The position numbers and the translations under genes were made by a program. Shown here piece after piece: positions 60,498 to 64,000 of a DNA stretch of 64,000 nucleotides; the first letter of the stretch is position 1, and the number at the start of each line of letters is the position of its first letter. The DNA comes from an uncultured Arenicella sp. Lineage in GTDB: Bacteria; Pseudomonadota; Gammaproteobacteria; Arenicellales; Arenicellaceae. A model generated the notes under the pieces. It saw only the letters and a program-made list of their open reading frames with translations. It did not search any database and was not told where the DNA came from. Where the stretch lies: positions 1-64,000 of the forward strand of contig CALJWL010000027.1 of NCBI GenBank assembly GCA_937974565.1, in the 5' to 3' direction.

Positions 60498-62873
60498 ATG
60501 AAAATACAAAAAGAAATCAGCCTGTCTAGTGTTAAAAGGCAGGCCCAAAAATGCTCGCCACTAGTGATGCTGGCAAACAACGTTGTTTGCTTGAATTCAA
60601 AAGTTTATTTAGCACTTCGCAGTTTATGTTACGCATTAATGGTTGCGGCAATAGGCATCGGCAGTGTTAACGGGCAAGTGGATAGGCGTGGATCTGCGCA
60701 AGCCGAAGATGAACAACGCAATGAAGTGAAACTCAACCTGCAAGACGTCGACATTCGTGTGCTGATTAATACGGTTGCCGAAGTAAGCGGTAAAAACTTT
60801 ATTGTCGACCCTAGAGTAAAAGGAAAAGTATCAGTGATTTCAGGGAAATCAGTGACACCCGAAGAACTATACGACTATTTTCTTGCGATTTTAGAAGTGC
60901 ATAATTTTGCAACCGTTGGCACAGGTAACGTTATCAAAGTATTGCCGTCTAATGTGATCAAGCAGAAACCAACCACCACCCTGTTTACACCCACGAAACA
61001 AGAAAACGACGAACAAATAACCCAGATAGTTCAACTGCAGCACGCTGCAGTGCAAGATCTGGTGGCAATCATCAGGCCGTTGATTCCGCCAACAAGCCAT
61101 TTTGCACCTCATACGCCCTCAAATAGCGTCATCTTGACCGATACGGCGGCTAATATTCAACGTATCTTAAAAATTATTCGCCGCATAGATATTCCTGATA
61201 AGCGATCGAATACCCACGTTGTTTATTTACAAAAAACCAAGGCTAGTGACATGGCCAACTCGCTAACTCAATTGATCGCTAGCTCAGCCGACCCTAAGGA
61301 TGCGGCGGCGGGCGGATCAAAGTTAAGTATTCAGCCATTTGATGCGATTAATGCTCTGGTTATTAGTGCCACAGATGAGCAATTTGCGCGAGTGAAAGCA
61401 CTCATTGATGAGTTGGATGTTGAGCGAGAGTTAGAAGGTGATGTCAACGTAATTGCACTAAAATACGCCAATGCTGAAGATTTAGTGTCGATACTCAATG
61501 ATGTAACCGCCAGCAGCACACAAGGGGCGGCGGCTGACTTTAATGTGCAAGCGGATGAAGCGTCTAACTCACTGATTGTAAAAGCGTCTAGTGGCCAGCT
61601 TAAGACAGTGCAAAGCGTTGTTGATCAATTGGATAAACGGCGCGCTCAGGTCTACGTGGAGTCAATTATTGCTGAGGTTTCAATTACCCAGCTTGAATCT
61701 CTTGGTATCCAATTTGGTGCCGGTGTTGCGCCACCCGCCGGCCCTGGAACAGGCACTGGTGACACCGCGACTCCTGGCTCTATTGATTTCCGTCAAGGCC
61801 GAGTGGGCAGTACTCAAGGCACCGGTTTGAGTAACACAAGTTTTGGTCTTTCAACAGACGGTGGTCCTGGTTTCAATTACAACCTGTTGGACTTTGGTCG
61901 TTATCAATTAGACGTAATATTGAACGCGTTACGCACTGACTCAAACAGCAATGTGCTTTCTACGCCCACCGTCCTTACGCTCGATAATGAAGAAGCCGAA
62001 CTTATTGTTGGCCAAGAAGTGCCGTTTGTAACCGGTCGATTTAATAACGGCTTTAGCAATGTTCCTACTGATGGTGGTGACAACAATAACAATAATAACT
62101 CAAGCGTTGGCACGGGCTTTCAGACAATTGAACGCCGTGATGTTGGTATATTATTGAGAATTAAACCGCAAATCAATGAAGGCGACACTATTAATTTGGA
62201 AGTGTTTCAAGAGACCTCTAGCGTTGTTCCTTCCACAGCCGGTTCGGCCAATGGCCCCACAACCAATCGCCGCTCCATTGAAGGGGTGGTGCAAGTTGAT
62301 GATGGCCAAGTGGTGGTGTTGGGTGGTTTGATAACGGATGACCTCACTGATACCGAGAGTAGTGTGCCTATACTCGGAAAGTTGCCATTGATAGGGGCTT
62401 TATTTCGCAGTAAGTCGAAAACAGCGACTAAACGTAACTTAATGGTATTTATCAAGCCTAGAATTGTAAGAACCCCAGATGATTTGGCAAGCTACAGTAA
62501 GTTTCGTTACGATGAGGTGCGAAGAGATGGTCAAATTTTTGCTGAACGCACCGATGACCTGTTAGTTTTGCCAGAAGCCGAGCCACCTATTTTGGTTGAG
62601 TATGAAGAGGCCGTAGAAGGTGATTCAGTTAATACTGAGTCGCGCGCTCGCCGTTCCGAATCAGGAGAAGTTAAAAAGGGCCGCCAACGCAGATTAAAAG
62701 ATTTGATTTTTGGGCGAAAGCAGCGTTCAAAAAAAACTAGCGCAGGTGATTACGACATTGACGATGCCAAGGGCCAAGTTGAAGATACTATCGACAATAT
62801 TGATGCTTCTAAGGAACCAGTACTAGCGCCCCTTGGTTTCTCAGCGGATGAAACAGTTAATGATGGCGGTTAG
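60498..62873 (+). CDS. gspD: Type II secretion secretin GspD
   Basis: A 791-residue outer-membrane channel. A long N-terminus (residues 1-60) contains the hydrophobic segment LCYALMVAAIGIGSV as signal peptide. N0-N3 periplasmic domains begin with VKLNLQDVDIRVLINTVAEV, and the secretin core has VLSTPTVLTLDNEEAELIVG, IERRDVGILLRIKPQIN and VQVDDGQVVVLGGLITDD. A poly-Asn stretch (61 kb region near 62090) and an Arg/Lys-rich tail are extra. No gspC precedes it; gspE follows by 5 bp. Confidence 0.96.
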   Translation: MKIQKEISLSSVKRQAQKCSPLVMLANNVVCLNSKVYLALRSLCYALMVAAIGIGSVNGQVDRRGSAQAEDEQRNEVKLNLQDVDIRVLINTVAEVSGKNFIVDPRVKGKVSVISGKSVTPEELYDYFLAILEVHNFATVGTGNVIKVLPSNVIKQKPTTTLFTPTKQENDEQITQIVQLQHAAVQDLVAIIRPLIPPTSHFAPHTPSNSVILTDTAANIQRILKIIRRIDIPDKRSNTHVVYLQKTKASDMANSLTQLIASSADPKDAAAGGSKLSIQPFDAINALVISATDEQFARVKALIDELDVERELEGDVNVIALKYANAEDLVSILNDVTASSTQGAAADFNVQADEASNSLIVKASSGQLKTVQSVVDQLDKRRAQVYVESIIAEVSITQLESLGIQFGAGVAPPAGPGTGTGDTATPGSIDFRQGRVGSTQGTGLSNTSFGLSTDGGPGFNYNLLDFGRYQLDVILNALRTDSNSNVLSTPTVLTLDNEEAELIVGQEVPFVTGRFNNGFSNVPTDGGDNNNNNNSSVGTGFQTIERRDVGILLRIKPQINEGDTINLEVFQETSSVVPSTAGSANGPTTNRRSIEGVVQVDDGQVVVLGGLITDDLTDTESSVPILGKLPLIGALFRSKSKTATKRNLMVFIKPRIVRTPDDLASYSKFRYDEVRRDGQIFAERTDDLLVLPEAEPPILVEYEEAVEGDSVNTESRARRSESGEVKKGRQRRLKDLIFGRKQRSKKTSAGDYDIDDAKGQVEDTIDNIDASKEPVLAPLGFSADETVNDGG

Positions 62874-62878
62874 TTGAG

Positions 62879-64000
62879 ATGAGTGATCCGATCACTGAGG
62901 TCGTTGAGCTTGAGGCCAATGATGGGCTAGACCAGGAGCCTATTGATGTGTCTGTTGAGCCTGAAAAAGCCGACCCAGAAACCACTGAAGACTCAGACAC
63001 TAATCTAGTACCTTATTCATTTGCTAAAAAACATAATGTGTTGGTTGAATTGAACGAGGCTGGCCATGCGCTTGTCTCTTTCTCTGATACGCCAAAATTG
63101 GCCGTTTTATCCGAGTTAAAACGCAGGCTTAATACAAAAATAAACCTAAACAAACTTGAAGCCTCTGAGTTCGAAAGTCAGTTGCGCACGGCGTATGATA
63201 AAGGGGGCAGCCAAGCCAATCAGCTTATGGATGACATGGGCGAAGACCTTGATCTTGAGCGTCTCGCTGATGAAATGCCGCAAACCACCGACTTGCTGGA
63301 AGCCGACGACGACGCTCCCATTATTCGGTTGATCAACGCATTGCTGACTCAAGCCATTCGTGAAGGGGCGTCGGATATTCACTTAGAAGCGTTTGAAGAA
63401 TCATCGGTGGTGCGTTTGCGCGTTGACGGTGTGCTGCGAGACGTTTTAAGCCCGCGCCGAGAAATGCACGGCGCTTTGGTGTCGCGCATAAAAGTAATGT
63501 CAAAGTTGGACATTGCCGAGAAACGCCTACCGCAAGATGGCCGTATGTCACTGCGTGTGGCCGATCACCCAGTTGACGTACGCGTTTCCACTTTGCCAAC
63601 TCAGCATGGCGAGCGCGTGGTATTGCGCTTGCTCGATAAGCAGAGTGCGCGCCTGAACCTTGAAGTCCTGGGTATGCCACCGCTGATACTTTCTGAGTTT
63701 GAAGAGTTAATTAAAAAGCCTAACGGTATTTTGTTGGTTACTGGCCCCACAGGATCAGGTAAGACGACCACATTGTATTCAGGCCTACACCGTTTGGACC
63801 GAAAGCGTTTGAATATACTCACCGTTGAGGACCCGGTTGAGTATGATTTAGACGGTGTGGGTCAAACGCAAATGAACTCAAAGATTGGGCTTACGTTTGC
63901 CAGCGGCTTGCGCTCGATCTTGCGGCAAGACCCTGATGTGGTGTTGGTCGGTGAGATTCGAGATTTGGAAACCGCTGAAATTTCAGTACAAGCCAGTTTG
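62879..64000 (+). CDS. gspE: Type II secretion ATPase GspE (3' end outside window)
   Basis: At least 374 residues, cut by the right edge. An acidic N-terminal tail of about 45 residues leads to the N1E-like domain, then the ATPase: Walker A GPTGSGKT at 289-296, Asp box with TVEDPVEYD near 315-323 and Walker B-region DPDVVLVGEIRD at 351-362. GspE powers pseudopilus assembly on the inner membrane. ATG 62879 is 5 bp after gspD stop. Its presence with gspD shows a T2SS cluster running off the right edge. Confidence 0.95.
   Translation, partial: MSDPITEVVELEANDGLDQEPIDVSVEPEKADPETTEDSDTNLVPYSFAKKHNVLVELNEAGHALVSFSDTPKLAVLSELKRRLNTKINLNKLEASEFESQLRTAYDKGGSQANQLMDDMGEDLDLERLADEMPQTTDLLEADDDAPIIRLINALLTQAIREGASDIHLEAFEESSVVRLRVDGVLRDVLSPRREMHGALVSRIKVMSKLDIAEKRLPQDGRMSLRVADHPVDVRVSTLPTQHGERVVLRLLDKQSARLNLEVLGMPPLILSEFEELIKKPNGILLVTGPTGSGKTTTLYSGLHRLDRKRLNILTVEDPVEYDLDGVGQTQMNSKIGLTFASGLRSILRQDPDVVLVGEIRDLETAEISVQASL

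Overview
The window is a stretch of gammaproteobacterial chromosome, probably from a marine or environmental lineage outside Enterobacterales and Vibrio. The evidence is housekeeping blocks of gammaproteobacterial type: infC-rpmI-rplT, pheS-pheT-ihfA-merR, surE-pcm-yqaA-nlpD, alaC-hom-thrC, panB-panC, metG, uvrB-queF, plus the start of a type II secretion cluster. No species can be named from sequence alone.

Left end (1-10383): an accessory island. It holds a four-gene + strand operon: a TerB/TerB-C protein cut by the window edge, a BrxD-like ATPase (DUF2791 type), a BrxHI/Lhr-like helicase and a YkgJ-type Cys-cluster protein. A two-gene module follows, made of an 825-residue protein with four N-terminal membrane segments and a 330-residue partner overlapping it by 4 bp; I recognise neither. 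The island ends with a complete ttcA on the - strand. Immediately beyond lies a second ttcA on the + strand that starts exactly inside the PP-loop codons (GGT AAA GAC) and lacks its first ~40 codons. The simplest reading is that the island inserted in the chromosomal ttcA PP-loop and carries a replacement ttcA. In that copy the target codons are rewritten (SGGADS instead of SGGKDS), which would keep the enzyme active but destroy the integration site. The left junction and any integrase lie outside the window.

11.2-31.8 kb: two unrelated-looking msrA genes (periplasmic and cytoplasmic), a DUF423 membrane protein, a NarX/NarL-like two-component pair, a lone arsS (arsenosugar radical SAM), FIST protein, nth, an rsxB-like ferredoxin, metG, a VC0807-like membrane protein, deoxynucleoside kinase-panB-panC, an adrenodoxin-like ferredoxin, a Tat-exported molybdenum hydroxylase operon with its own dihaem cytochrome, and a YdjA-like nitroreductase.

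31.8-34.4 kb: a gene-poor stretch with a strong candidate free-standing small RNA (extended -10 promoter, three-way junction, intrinsic terminator at about 32190-32381), tRNA-Asn, a lone FimT/GspH pseudopilin and a 3 x 17-bp tandem repeat.

34.4-64 kb: uvrB-queF, a YHS protein, a histidine kinase/double-receiver pair, a TSUP permease, glutamate dehydrogenase, a DAACS symporter, a YidB-like protein, tRNA-Val, infC (apparently starting at AUA) with rpmI and rplT, pheST-ihfA-merR, tRNA-Pro, surE-pcm-yqaA-nlpD (not followed by rpoS), alaC, hom, thrC, and gspD-gspE, with gspE cut by the right edge. All motif assignments come from reading translated sequence; no database search was run.
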